NCBI RefSeq assembly: GCF_001542775.1
Contig: NZ_CP014145.1
Span: forward strand, 496,001 to 560,000
Origin: Microterricola viridarii
GTDB taxonomy: Bacteria > Actinomycetota > Actinomycetes > Actinomycetales > Microbacteriaceae
Direction of reading: 5' to 3'
Length of the DNA: 64,000 nucleotides
Within the stretch, counting starts at the first letter, position 1, and each line of letters starts with the position of its first letter. The notes under the pieces were generated by a model. The model was not told the origin of the DNA, searched no databases, and saw only the letters and a program-made list of their open reading frames with translations. The position numbers and the translations under genes are program-made. Of this stretch, positions 56,616-64,000 are shown one piece after another.

Positions 56616-57037
56616 GCCGACGGCCGGGCGTTCCGCTGAGCTGTCGGCCGCGCCGCCGCCCCTGACGGGCGGCGCGCGGCCGGCAGGTAGCCGCCCTTTT
56701 CCAGGCCGGCCTCGATCTCGAAGCGGTTCTTCAGCGGGTTGCGTCCGGCGAACAGATAGAGCAACGGGAACAGCATTCCGTAGCGCTGCCACTGGCGCTT
56801 GTGCACGGCCTCGTGCTCGATCACGTCCGGTGTCACGTTCTGGTCGGTCAGGTAGCAACCGCCAACGCAGGAGCCGCCGCGGCCGAACGCCCACTTCGGC
56901 ATTCCGCGGAACACGAACAGACCCGCGTGCCGCTCGACGCGGCCGGTGCTCCAGATGAAGCCCCAGACCAGCCCGACGAGGGTCGCGTAGAGGTAGCCGA
57001 GGCGGCTGATGGGGGAGTCGAGGAGGAGGGCGCGCAC
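56612..57037 (-). CDS. Small membrane-anchored HExxH protein, unknown function
   Basis: Not a firmly known family. The 141-residue protein starts with one hydrophobic helix (LGYLYATLVGLVWGFIWS, about 13-30), then GLFVFRGMPKWAFGRGGSCV and a zinc-metallopeptidase-like motif HEAVHKRQWQRYG (His-Glu-x2-His, about 75-79), followed by a hydrophobic segment and NRFEIEAG, whose Glu could be the third ligand. Its C-terminus runs into the convergent GH35 gene; the two stops share bases. TACGCT 6 nt before the GTG supports a leaderless start. Protease activity is only a suggestion from the motif. Confidence 0.7.
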   Translation of the reverse strand: MRALLLDSPISRLGYLYATLVGLVWGFIWSTGRVERHAGLFVFRGMPKWAFGRGGSCVGGCYLTDQNVTPDVIEHEAVHKRQWQRYGMLFPLLYLFAGRNPLKNRFEIEAGLEKGGYLPAARRPSGAAARPTAQRNARPSA

Positions 57038-57043
57038 GACCTC

Positions 57044-57049
57044 AGCGTA
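57044..57049 (-). promoter_or_regulatory. -10 box TACGCT, leaderless promoter of HExxH gene
   Basis: On the - strand TACGCT, 6 nt, then the GTG at 57037. Confidence 0.45.
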
Positions 57050-57103
57050 GCCGTCGCGCCGGGTGGGGAGCGCACCAATCCGGGCGCCGCCTGTTCGGGC
57101 TGC

Positions 57104-58567
57104 TCAGGCCGCCTCGGGCCGGCCGTACTCCTCGAGCAGCCGAAGCCACACCTCGCTGAGCGTCGGGAACGCCGGCACGGCGTGCCAGAGCCGGTTCAGC
57201 GGCACCTCGGCCACGACGGCAATCGTGGCGGCGTGCAGCAGCTCGGCGACATCCGGCCCGACGAAGGTCAGGCCGAGCAGCACCTCGCGGTCGGTGTCGA
57301 TGACGGCGCGCACCTGCCCGCGGTAGCCGTCGCGGTGCAGGCTGGCGCCGGAGACCCAGCCGAGCTGGTAATCGATGACGCGGATGCCGCGGCCCTCCTG
57401 CTCGGAAAGCCGCGCCGCCGCGGCGGCCGTCAGCCCCACCGAGGCGACCTCCGGGTCGGTGAACGTCACCTGCGGCACGGCGGCATGGTCGGCCGTTGCC
57501 GCGTGCACGCCCCACGCCGCGTCGTCGACGGCGGTGCCGTTCGCGCGCGCCGCGATCACGTCGCCGGCCGCCCGCGCCTGGTACTTGCCCTGGTGGGTGA
57601 GCAGGGCTCGATGGTTCACATCGCCGACCGCGTACAGCCAGTCGCTGCCTGGCACCCGCAGGGTGTCGTCGACGGTGATCCAGCCGCCGGGCTCCAGCCC
57701 GACCGTCTCCAGGCCCAGCTCGCCGGTGCGCGGGGAGCGCCCAGTGGCGACGAGCACCTCGTCGGCCTCGAGTGCCGGTCGGCCGTCGAACTCGATCCGC
57801 ACCCGGCCGTCTGGCCCCCGGTGCACGGCGGTCGGCGTCGTGCCGGTCAGCACTTCGACGCCGGAGGCGGTGAGCGACGCCTGCACGGCTTCGCCGGCGA
57901 ACGGCTCCATGCCGCCGAGCAGCCCGCGCCGGGCGATCATCGTCACAGCGCCGCCGAGCGAGCGGAACACGGTCGCCATCTCGCAGCCGACCGTGCCGCC
58001 ACCGATGACGGCCAGGTGTGCGGGAACCTCCTCGGCGGAGGTCGCCTCCCGGCTGGTCCACGGCGCTGCCGCGCGGAGGCCGGGGATGTCGGGCACGGCG
58101 GCGTCCGAGCCGGTGCACACGGCAACGGCATGCCGGGCGCGCAGCTGGATCGGCGCCAGGGCAGGGTCGGTCGGGGTGACGGTCACGGTGCGCACCCCGG
58201 TGATGCGGCCGTGCCCGCGCACCAGGTCGATGCCGGTCTGCTCGAGCCAGTGCGCGCCGCTGGCGTCGTCCCAGTCGCCGACGGCGTCGTCTCGCCGGCG
58301 CAGCACGGCGGCGGCGTCCAGCGTGCCGGTGATGGCGGCATCCGCCCCCGCGACGGCCCTGGCCGCCGCCAGCGCGGCCGCCGGTCGGAGCAGCGCCTTC
58401 GAGGGAACGCAGGCCCAGAAGGAGCACTCGCCGCCGATCAACTCGGCCTCGACGATCACCACGCTCAGGCCGCCGGCCTTCGCGCGGTCGGCCACGTTCT
58501 CACCGACCGGGCCCGCTCCGATCACGATCAGGTCATACTCGATCGGGCCATCGTCGGCAGCGGTCAC
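57104..58567 (-). CDS. FAD/NAD(P)-dependent disulfide oxidoreductase-like protein
   Basis: Class I pyridine nucleotide-disulfide oxidoreductase fold of 487 residues: FAD motif DLIVIGAGPVGENVADRA, the redox-active pair GGECSFWACVPSK (Cys about 48 and 53), NAD(P) motif AVIGGGTVGCEMATVF, and the second FAD site WLYAVGDVNHRALL. The C-terminal dimer domain ends in WHAVPAFPTLSEVW: the active-site His that precedes Pro-Thr in lipoamide dehydrogenase is Phe here, so it is not a standard Lpd. The GTG start follows the arginase stop, with AAGGAG overlapping that stop. Substrate unknown. Confidence 0.85.
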   Translation of the reverse strand: MTAADDGPIEYDLIVIGAGPVGENVADRAKAGGLSVVIVEAELIGGECSFWACVPSKALLRPAAALAAARAVAGADAAITGTLDAAAVLRRRDDAVGDWDDASGAHWLEQTGIDLVRGHGRITGVRTVTVTPTDPALAPIQLRARHAVAVCTGSDAAVPDIPGLRAAAPWTSREATSAEEVPAHLAVIGGGTVGCEMATVFRSLGGAVTMIARRGLLGGMEPFAGEAVQASLTASGVEVLTGTTPTAVHRGPDGRVRIEFDGRPALEADEVLVATGRSPRTGELGLETVGLEPGGWITVDDTLRVPGSDWLYAVGDVNHRALLTHQGKYQARAAGDVIAARANGTAVDDAAWGVHAATADHAAVPQVTFTDPEVASVGLTAAAAARLSEQEGRGIRVIDYQLGWVSGASLHRDGYRGQVRAVIDTDREVLLGLTFVGPDVAELLHAATIAVVAEVPLNRLWHAVPAFPTLSEVWLRLLEEYGRPEAA

Positions 58568-58577
58568 GGCGTTCTCC

Positions 58578-59404
58578 TTAGCGGGTAAGCGCGCCGATCA
58601 CGCGCAGAATGGTGGGCAGGTCGCCCTCCGCGTCCAGGGGGAGGCGGGGGAGAAGCCGGCGATGGTGGCACCGGCCAGGGGGAACTCCGCGCGCAGCGCG
58701 GTGAGCGTGCCGGTGAGCTGCTCCAGGCTCAGCCCGAACGGCAGCGGGTTCGCGAGTCCGGTGATGACGGCCGGGTCGAGCACGTCGAGATCGATGTGCA
58801 CGTAGACGCGGCTGGCGCCGGTCGCGCGCACGGCGTCGAGTAACGGCGCGGGGGCCTCGAGGTGCTCTGCCGCCACCCGGGCGATCTGCTTCGCGTCGAT
58901 GAACTCCGACTCGGCGGGGTCGACATCGCGGATGCCGGCCAACACCAGCCGGGCCGGGTCGAGGCGGTGTGCGGCATCCGGCAGCAGCTCACCCTCCCCG
59001 CACAGGGCGCGCAGCACCATACCGGTGAACGCCCCGGACGGTGACGTGTCCGGCACGTTCAGGTCGGGGTGCGCGTCGAGCCAGACGACCGCCAGATCAC
59101 CGTCGGAACGCCGCATCGCGTGTTCGACGGCGCCGAGCGATACGCCGCAGTCGCCGCCGATGGTCAGCGCCCAGTCGGGCACCGTCGAGAGCGTCTGCAG
59201 CATCCGGTCGCGCACGCCGAGCAGGGCGGAGAATCGCCGCACCCCTGTGCCGAGGGCGTCGCCGCTCTCGGCTGGAACTTCGACGGTGCGCGTCGCGGAG
59301 GCGGGCAGGTCGCCGCGGATCGCCTCGGCCCCGTCGGCCAGGCGCATGGCGCGCGCAGACATGGAACCTTGCCACTGGGGCACAACTACGAAGGTGACAG
59401 CCAC
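58578..59404 (-). CDS. Arginase/agmatinase-family hydrolase, 3' end frameshifted
   Basis: Ureohydrolase-fold enzyme, binuclear Mn type. The first 250 residues are intact with GGDCGVSLGAVEHAM, DAHPDLNVPDTSPSG (metal Asp/His) and VYVHIDLDVLDPAV (last metal Asp pair). As read, the frame then closes early in nonsense at 58598. One extra base in a G run (58637-58641, or 58646-58650, + strand) gives LDAEGDLPTILRVIGALTR and a stop at 58578-58580, whose bases overlap the Shine-Dalgarno sequence of the next gene. The true product is therefore about 275 residues. Arginine, agmatine or another guanidino compound is the likely substrate; specificity is not readable. Confidence 0.82.
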
Positions 59405-59436
59405 GGTCTCAGTATCCTCCCAACGCGTGCGGAAGG

Positions 59437-59469
59437 GGAGGAGGGCGGCCGGATCGGCCGCCCTCCTCC
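59437..59469. terminator. Terminator between arginase and pspA
   Basis: GGAGGAGGGCGGCC (59437-59450) pairs perfectly with GGCCGCCCTCCTCC (59456-59469), loop GGATC. It lies 8 bp past the pspA stop (- strand). Confidence 0.85.
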
Positions 59470-59477
59470 CTCTGCTG

Positions 59478-60209
59478 CTACTGGCCGATGGCGCTCGTGC
59501 CGCCGGCCTTCAAGGCGGCCAGGCGGGCGTCGACCTCGGTCAGCTCGCCGATGTCCTCGAGCTCGTTGAACTGGGCGTCCAGGCTGGAGGCGGCGAGCTC
59601 GCTCGCCCCGCGCACCTTGGCCTCCTCGCGGCGGATCTTGTCTTCGAAACGCGACACCTCGCTGGTGGGGTCGAGGATGTCGATGCTCTTGACAGCATCC
59701 ATCACCTGCGCCTGAGCAGCGGCCGTCTTGGAGCGGGCGATCAGCTCGTTGCGCTTGGCGGAGAGCTGGTTCAGCTTGTCCTTCATGGCGTTCAGGCCGG
59801 ACTTGAGCTTGTCGACGATCTCGGTCTGTGAAGCGATCTGCGGCTCGGCGGCCTTCGCCTCGTTCTCGGAGGTGATCTGTCGGCCGAGAGCCACCTTGGC
59901 GAGGGCGTCGAACTTGTCGGCCCCGGCCGCGTCGCCGGCTGCACGCAGCTCGTCGGCCTTGCGGCTGGCGGCGAGGGCCTTGTTGCCCCACTCCCTGGCG
60001 GCCTCCACGTCTTCGCGGTGGTCGTCCTCGAGCAGGCGCAGGTTGCCGATGGTCTCGGCAATGGCGCTCTCGGCATCGGCGATGCTGTTGCTGTAGTCGC
60101 GCACCATCTGGTCGAGCATGAGCTTCGGGTCCTCGGCGGAGTCGATCAGAGCGTTGATGTTCGCCTTCGCGAGCTGGGCGATGCGACCGAAGATGGACTG
60201 CTTAGCCAT
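59478..60209 (-). CDS. PspA/IM30-family membrane-stress protein
   Basis: Peripheral membrane protein of the ESCRT-III-like PspA/Vipp1 family, which coats and repairs stressed membranes. The 243-residue protein starts with the membrane-binding amphipathic helix (MAKQSIFGRIAQLAKANINA), then long coiled-coil helices with DPKLMLDQMVRDYSNSI and a C-terminal DAQFNELEDIGELTEVDARL. Good Shine-Dalgarno (GGAAGG). It follows the TPM-domain gene by 54 bp in an apparent operon, a pairing I have seen in this family of bacteria. Confidence 0.92.
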   Translation of the reverse strand: MAKQSIFGRIAQLAKANINALIDSAEDPKLMLDQMVRDYSNSIADAESAIAETIGNLRLLEDDHREDVEAAREWGNKALAASRKADELRAAGDAAGADKFDALAKVALGRQITSENEAKAAEPQIASQTEIVDKLKSGLNAMKDKLNQLSAKRNELIARSKTAAAQAQVMDAVKSIDILDPTSEVSRFEDKIRREEAKVRGASELAASSLDAQFNELEDIGELTEVDARLAALKAGGTSAIGQ

Positions 60210-60263
60210 AGTGTGTTTCCCTTCCGAATGTTTCTACCGTGTGGTTGTGGTGTTGCCTGCTGG

Positions 60264-62302
60264 TCAGAAACGGCCGCCAGAGCCGCGCCGGGAGCGGGTG
60301 CCGCTGCCCCCGAAACTGCCGGGGCCGCGACGACTGCCGCCCCGCCCATCGAGCCGCCGAAAGAGCCGCCGGAGGAGCCGCGCGAACCGCCGCCGCCGAG
60401 CATCGAATTGATCAGGAGGCCGCCGAGCACGGCGCCGGCGACGTTGCCGCCCCCGCCGCGGCCGGATCCGGACCCGAAAATGTCGCCGCCCATGCCGGTG
60501 CCCATCCCGCCGCCGTATCCGCCGACATCGTTTTGGGCCAGGCGGATCGCCTCAGCGGCCAGTTGGTTGGCCCGCTGTGCCTGGCCGAGCGCCTGCGCGG
60601 GGTCGGCCGCGCTGAGCGACTCGGCCTGCACGATGAGACGGCCGGCCTCGGCCAACCGGGTGCGCGCCTCGGCCCCGACGGCTCCGCGGCGGGCGGTGAT
60701 GAAGTCCTCGGCGGCCGAGAGCTGGCTGCGCGCCGCGAGCAGGTTCTGCGAGAGTGCAGCCTCGGCCCGGGCTTGGGCGGCCTGGGCGTCGCGCACACTG
60801 CCGAGCACCGTGTCGATCTGGTTGTTGGCCTGCTCCAGGCGTCGCACGACCTCGACCGGGTTCACTCGTTCAGCCGACAGCTTGGCCGACACATCGCTCA
60901 GCACGGCCTCGGTCGCGGCGACCACGGAGTCGAGCTGCCCCGAGGCGTCCGCGCCGGCCGGCAACGCCCGTGCGGCGGCGATGTCTGAGCGCAGGTCGTC
61001 GATGGCCGCCGAGAAGCTGGCCCTGGCCTCGGTCAGATCGTGGTCGAGCCGGTCGACGGCGTCCAGCAGCAGGGCGGCCTGGTCGACGGCCTCCTCACCC
61101 GCTCGGATGCCGACGGCGGCGTCACTGGTCTTGCCGGCCGCGAGGGCGGTGTCCGCCTGGCCGAGGGCGGCCTCGGCGAACGCCAGCCTGTCCTCCGCTT
61201 GGGCGGGGTTGTCGGCGATCGTCGCCAGCGCGGCATCCGTGTACTGCGTCGCCAGCCTGGCCACTGTTGCGCGCGCAGCGCCGAGCCGGCCGCGCACCGT
61301 CTCGGCCGTCTGCCGGGCGGTCGCCAGCGCCTGCGGGGCGTTCTTCTCCAGCGCGCGCAGCGCGTCGAAGGCCTCGGCCTGCGCGTCAAGCACGGCGTTG
61401 GCTTTCTCGCAGAGGTCGATGATCTGCGCATACCAACTGCGCTGCTGCTCCTCGGTGTCCGGCTCCGAATCGTCGAGCTTCTGCTGCAGGGTGAAGCCGT
61501 TCGAGAGCAGCGCCTTGGCGTCTGCCAGCGCCTTCTGGAACCCGGCTGTCGCCTCGCTGCCGTAGGAGGCGATGGCGAAGCCGAGTTCTTCCTCGCTGGT
61601 CTTCACCGCGTCGTCGGTGCGCACCAGTGCGCTGCCCGCACGCTGTTTGAGTTCGGCGGTGCTGAGCTCGCCGAGACCGCCAGGGGCCGCTCCGCCCCGG
61701 CCGCCGGATGCCGACGATTTGCCGCGCCGGCGCAGCACGATGAACAGCACGGCGCCCACGATGACAACACCGATCAGGAAGAACCAGACGAAGCCGGAAC
61801 CGCCGCCGGTGCCGCCGTTGAGCGAGTCACCGCGTGCGGCCCTCTCCAGGCCGGTCGCGGCACCGATCGCCGCCCCGGCCCAGTCTGCGTCGTGCAGTGC
61901 GGGCTCGATGTAGTTCTGGTCGATCTCGGTGAGCTGCTGGTCGCTGAGCGGGGAACCGCTCGCGGCGGAGAGGTAGTAGCTGTGGCCGTCCACGGCCACG
62001 GCGAGGAGGTAGTCGTTGCTGCCCAGACCATTCGCGGTGGCGGTGGCGTCTGTCCAAGCCACGGCGTCGGCCGGGTTCTCGAAGACGTCGACGTAGGCGA
62101 CGAAGAGCTGCATCCGCTCGTTCTGGTAGAGCGTGTCTATGGCCTTCTCGACGTCACCAGTGCGGGAGCCGAGTGCGCCAACGGTGTCGACGATCGGGCT
62201 CGACCCGAAAGTCACCGGCTCTGCCGCCGAAGCGGCCAGTGCAGGGCCGGAGAACAGCGCGACAACCGCCAATACGGCCGCAAAACCCCACCGTGCCCGC
62301 AT
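60264..62302 (-). CDS. TPM-domain membrane protein with Gly/Ser-rich C-terminus, 3' frameshift
   Basis: Membrane-anchored TPM (YgcG/DUF3153-like) protein. About 679 residues after correction: signal peptide MRARWGFAAVLAVVALFSGP, TPM domain (about 25-160, with VDTVGALGSRTG and NDYLLAVAVDGHSYYL), a transmembrane helix FVWFFLIGVVIVGAVLFIVL (about 180), a long helical region (about 220-590) and a Gly-rich membrane tail. As read, the frame runs on past the natural end into pspA; one extra G in the run at 60340-60343 gives the family-type ending SGTRSRRGSGGRF and a stop at 60264. Probably acts with PspA in envelope maintenance. Confidence 0.82.
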
Positions 62303-62395
62303 CGGCCCCACTTCCTCTAACGCGTTCACTTCGCAGTCTAGGCGGAGCGCGTCAGGCGAGTCCAGCTGCGGGCGGCGCGCACGGAGCGGCCGGTT

Positions 62396-63580
62396 TCAGC
62401 TCCCGACGAGGGCGACGCGGTCGAGAAGTTCGCCCCGCACCTCGGCCACCAGCAGCTCACGGGCGCCCTGCACGACGGCGTTGTCGCGCACGCTGGTAGC
62501 GACGACCTCCGGGTACCACCGGCTCTCGGCCCGGATGTGCTCTGCGACGAGCGTGGCCAGCTCCGCGCCGCCGGCGCTGCCCGTCGGGCCGCCGAGCACG
62601 AGCAGCTCGGGGTCGAGCACCGAGAGCAGCGGCGTGAGTGAGAGGGCGACGCGCGGGGCGAGCTCTGCGATCACCTCACTGCGATTCGGTGCGGATTCGA
62701 GGGCGGCCAGGGCGGCCGGAAGCGTCGTGCCGGCGATGCCGAAGCGGTTGAGGAGTGCGTGCACGGCGCGGCCACCGATCAGGTCCTGTACCTCGCGCAT
62801 GGACTCGTCATAGTGGATCGCGGCGTGGGGGATGGGCATGAAGCCGATCTCGCCGGCTCCGCCGAAGGCGCCGCGGTGCAGCGATCCGTTGATGTCGAAC
62901 GCGGCGCCGACACCGTTGCCGAGCCAGATCATCACGAACACCTCGCGGCCCTGGCCCACGCCGTCCACACGTTCCGCCGTCGCGGCGAGGTTGACGTCGT
63001 TCTCGATGCGCACCTGCGCCCCGAGTGCGTCCTCGAGCAGGTCCCGGATGCCGGTGGCCGGCCATTTCGGCAGCGCCTCGGTGAACAGCTCGTCGGCGTG
63101 CCGGGGGTCGACGTATCCGGGGATCCCGATGCACAGTTTGTGCACAGCGGCCGGGTCGGAGCCACTCGCCGCGCAGGCACGCTCGATCGCCGCGCGCACG
63201 TCGCGGACGGGGTCGCGCTTGTCTAGGTCCTCCGGCAGGGCTGCCGAGACGACCGGGTGCGCCGTTCCCGCAGCGTCGACCACACAGGAGCGGATCTCGT
63301 GCGCATCAATATCGACGACGACGCCGAGCGCTCCGTCCACCCGTGCGGCGTAGAGGATCGGCGCGGGGCCCGGGGTTCCCGTCTGCCGCCCGGCCTGCTC
63401 GATGAAGCCGGACTGCTCGAGCCTGGCCATCATCAGCGACGCCGTCGGCTTGGAGACGCCGGCCAGCTCGCAGATGCGGTTGCGGGTCAGCGGGCCGTGC
63501 TCCAAGAGCAAGGCCAGGCCGGTCCTGTCATTGACGGCGCCCAGCCAGGCGGGAGTGCCTTGGGAGGATTTCACTGCCAC
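62396..63580 (-). CDS. ROK-family transcriptional regulator
   Basis: Second ROK regulator of the window. About 394 residues from the GTG at 63580: winged HTH (LLEHGPLTRNRICELAGVSK, TASLMMARLEQSGFIEQAG), then a ROK domain with VVVDIDAHEIRSCVVDAAG, ENDVNLAATAERVDG, MIWLGNGVGAAFDINGSLHR and GAGEIGFMPI. The CxCGxxGCxE zinc motif seen in most ROK proteins is missing (only a plain helix at that place), as in some ROK repressors. It precedes, on the same strand and upstream, an N-acetylglucosamine kinase-like gene, so amino-sugar control is plausible. Confidence 0.85.
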   Translation of the reverse strand: MAVKSSQGTPAWLGAVNDRTGLALLLEHGPLTRNRICELAGVSKPTASLMMARLEQSGFIEQAGRQTGTPGPAPILYAARVDGALGVVVDIDAHEIRSCVVDAAGTAHPVVSAALPEDLDKRDPVRDVRAAIERACAASGSDPAAVHKLCIGIPGYVDPRHADELFTEALPKWPATGIRDLLEDALGAQVRIENDVNLAATAERVDGVGQGREVFVMIWLGNGVGAAFDINGSLHRGAFGGAGEIGFMPIPHAAIHYDESMREVQDLIGGRAVHALLNRFGIAGTTLPAALAALESAPNRSEVIAELAPRVALSLTPLLSVLDPELLVLGGPTGSAGGAELATLVAEHIRAESRWYPEVVATSVRDNAVVQGARELLVAEVRGELLDRVALVGS

Positions 63581-63698
63581 GGGTCCGCCTTCGTGCCGTC
63601 TGCGGCCGTGGCCGCGCTGTAAGGATTCCTCACGAGCATATCGTCGCGCGGGGCCCGGCCCGGCCGCCTCGCCAGCGACCTGATCGGCACGGCGCAGT

Positions 63699-64000
63699 TC
63701 AGCAGAGCGCTGCGCGTGCCCGCTCGTGAGCCGCCGGATCCGCTCCGATCTGATCGAGCAGCAGCAGCGCGGCACCCGCGACGGGCCGCGCGGTCACCAG
63801 CGTGGGCTCGGCCAGCGGCGCTGCGGCCGCCAGCGCACCGCGGATGCCGCCGAGCAGCCGCTCGTGCCCGGCGGCGAGAACCCCGCCGCCCAGCACGACG
63901 GGCACCGCCGTCTCGAGCAAGTCCAACCGCCGCAGCGCGGTGACCGCCAGCGTGATGATCTCCTCTGCCTGGCGGTCGACGAGGGAGCCGGCGACCGCGT
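63699..64000 (-). CDS. N-acetylglucosamine kinase-like (BadF/BadG family), 3' part only
   Basis: The C-terminal 100 residues of a sugar kinase that runs off the window end (5' part beyond 64000). Visible are AEEIITLAVTALRRLDLLET, PVVLGGGVLAAGHERLLGGI (the ASKHA adenosine motif GGGV) and the closing helix DPAAHERARAALC. This is typical of N-acetylglucosamine/glucosamine kinases that supply the amino-sugar pathway. Next to a ROK regulator on the same strand. Identity is based on the C-terminus alone. Confidence 0.65.
   Translation of the reverse strand, partial: AVAGSLVDRQAEEIITLAVTALRRLDLLETAVPVVLGGGVLAAGHERLLGGIRGALAAAAPLAEPTLVTARPVAGAALLLLDQIGADPAAHERARAALC

Overview
The window is 64 kb of high-GC, gene-dense DNA from an actinobacterium, most likely a member of the Microbacteriaceae (inference). 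The evidence is a PdtaS-type kinase next to WhiB1, a SigR/RsrA-type redox sigma and anti-sigma pair, the fused 2-oxoglutarate decarboxylase Kgd (1231 codons from the chosen start), a GuaB1-type protein followed by two CNNM/CBS proteins, NnrD, MetX/MetY, and GGTTTCGACAGGCTCAACC- and GGTCTCGATACG-type dispersed repeats that I associate with this family from memory. I see no rRNA, tRNA, CRISPR array, prophage or insertion sequence.

Layout. 1-9 kb is conserved core: pdtaS, whiB1, a frameshifted prxQ, rsgA-aroA, sigR-rsrA and an MMPL exporter. 9-17 kb is central metabolism and membrane: a PGPGW protein, kgd, guaB1 and two CNNM/CorC proteins. 17-24 kb holds a VOC protein, nnrD, a polar amino-acid ABC operon, a GT87-like protein, a thiamine-binding protein and an MFS exporter. 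24-30 kb is one strand: metY, metX, then a kinase, a membrane partner and a response regulator. 30-40 kb is a mosaic of acyltransferase 3, SDRs, MFS, a phosphoribosyltransferase, ung, GNAT and a GntR(YtrA)-ABC operon. 40-42.6 kb is a higher-order repeat array followed by a DUF222/HNH endonuclease gene. 42.7-49.2 kb has an amidase and an iron-siderophore uptake operon under a DtxR/IdeR-like box. 49.2-50 kb is a small HTH plus Clp-N gene pair whose promoter is built out of two palindromes. 50-56.6 kb is a sugar ABC operon, a divergent ROK regulator and a GH35 beta-galactosidase. 56.6-64 kb holds an HExxH protein, an FAD disulfide reductase-like enzyme, an arginase-family enzyme, PspA, a TPM-domain protein, a second ROK regulator and the 3' part of an N-acetylglucosamine kinase-like gene.

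Two window-wide patterns matter for anyone reusing this annotation. First, at least eighteen genes have a TANNNT hexamer exactly 6-7 nt before the start codon, the signature of leaderless transcription; this also fixes several start codons. Second, six single-base deletions lie in runs of four or five C/G inside five otherwise conserved genes (prxQ twice, the first CNNM gene, an SDR, the arginase and the TPM gene). Their uniform nature suggests uncorrected homopolymer errors in the assembly rather than real decay.

Coordinates of starts were chosen from Shine-Dalgarno spacing, leaderless -10 boxes, four-base ATGA overlaps and family N-termini. Everything was read by eye from the sequence; no database search was run.
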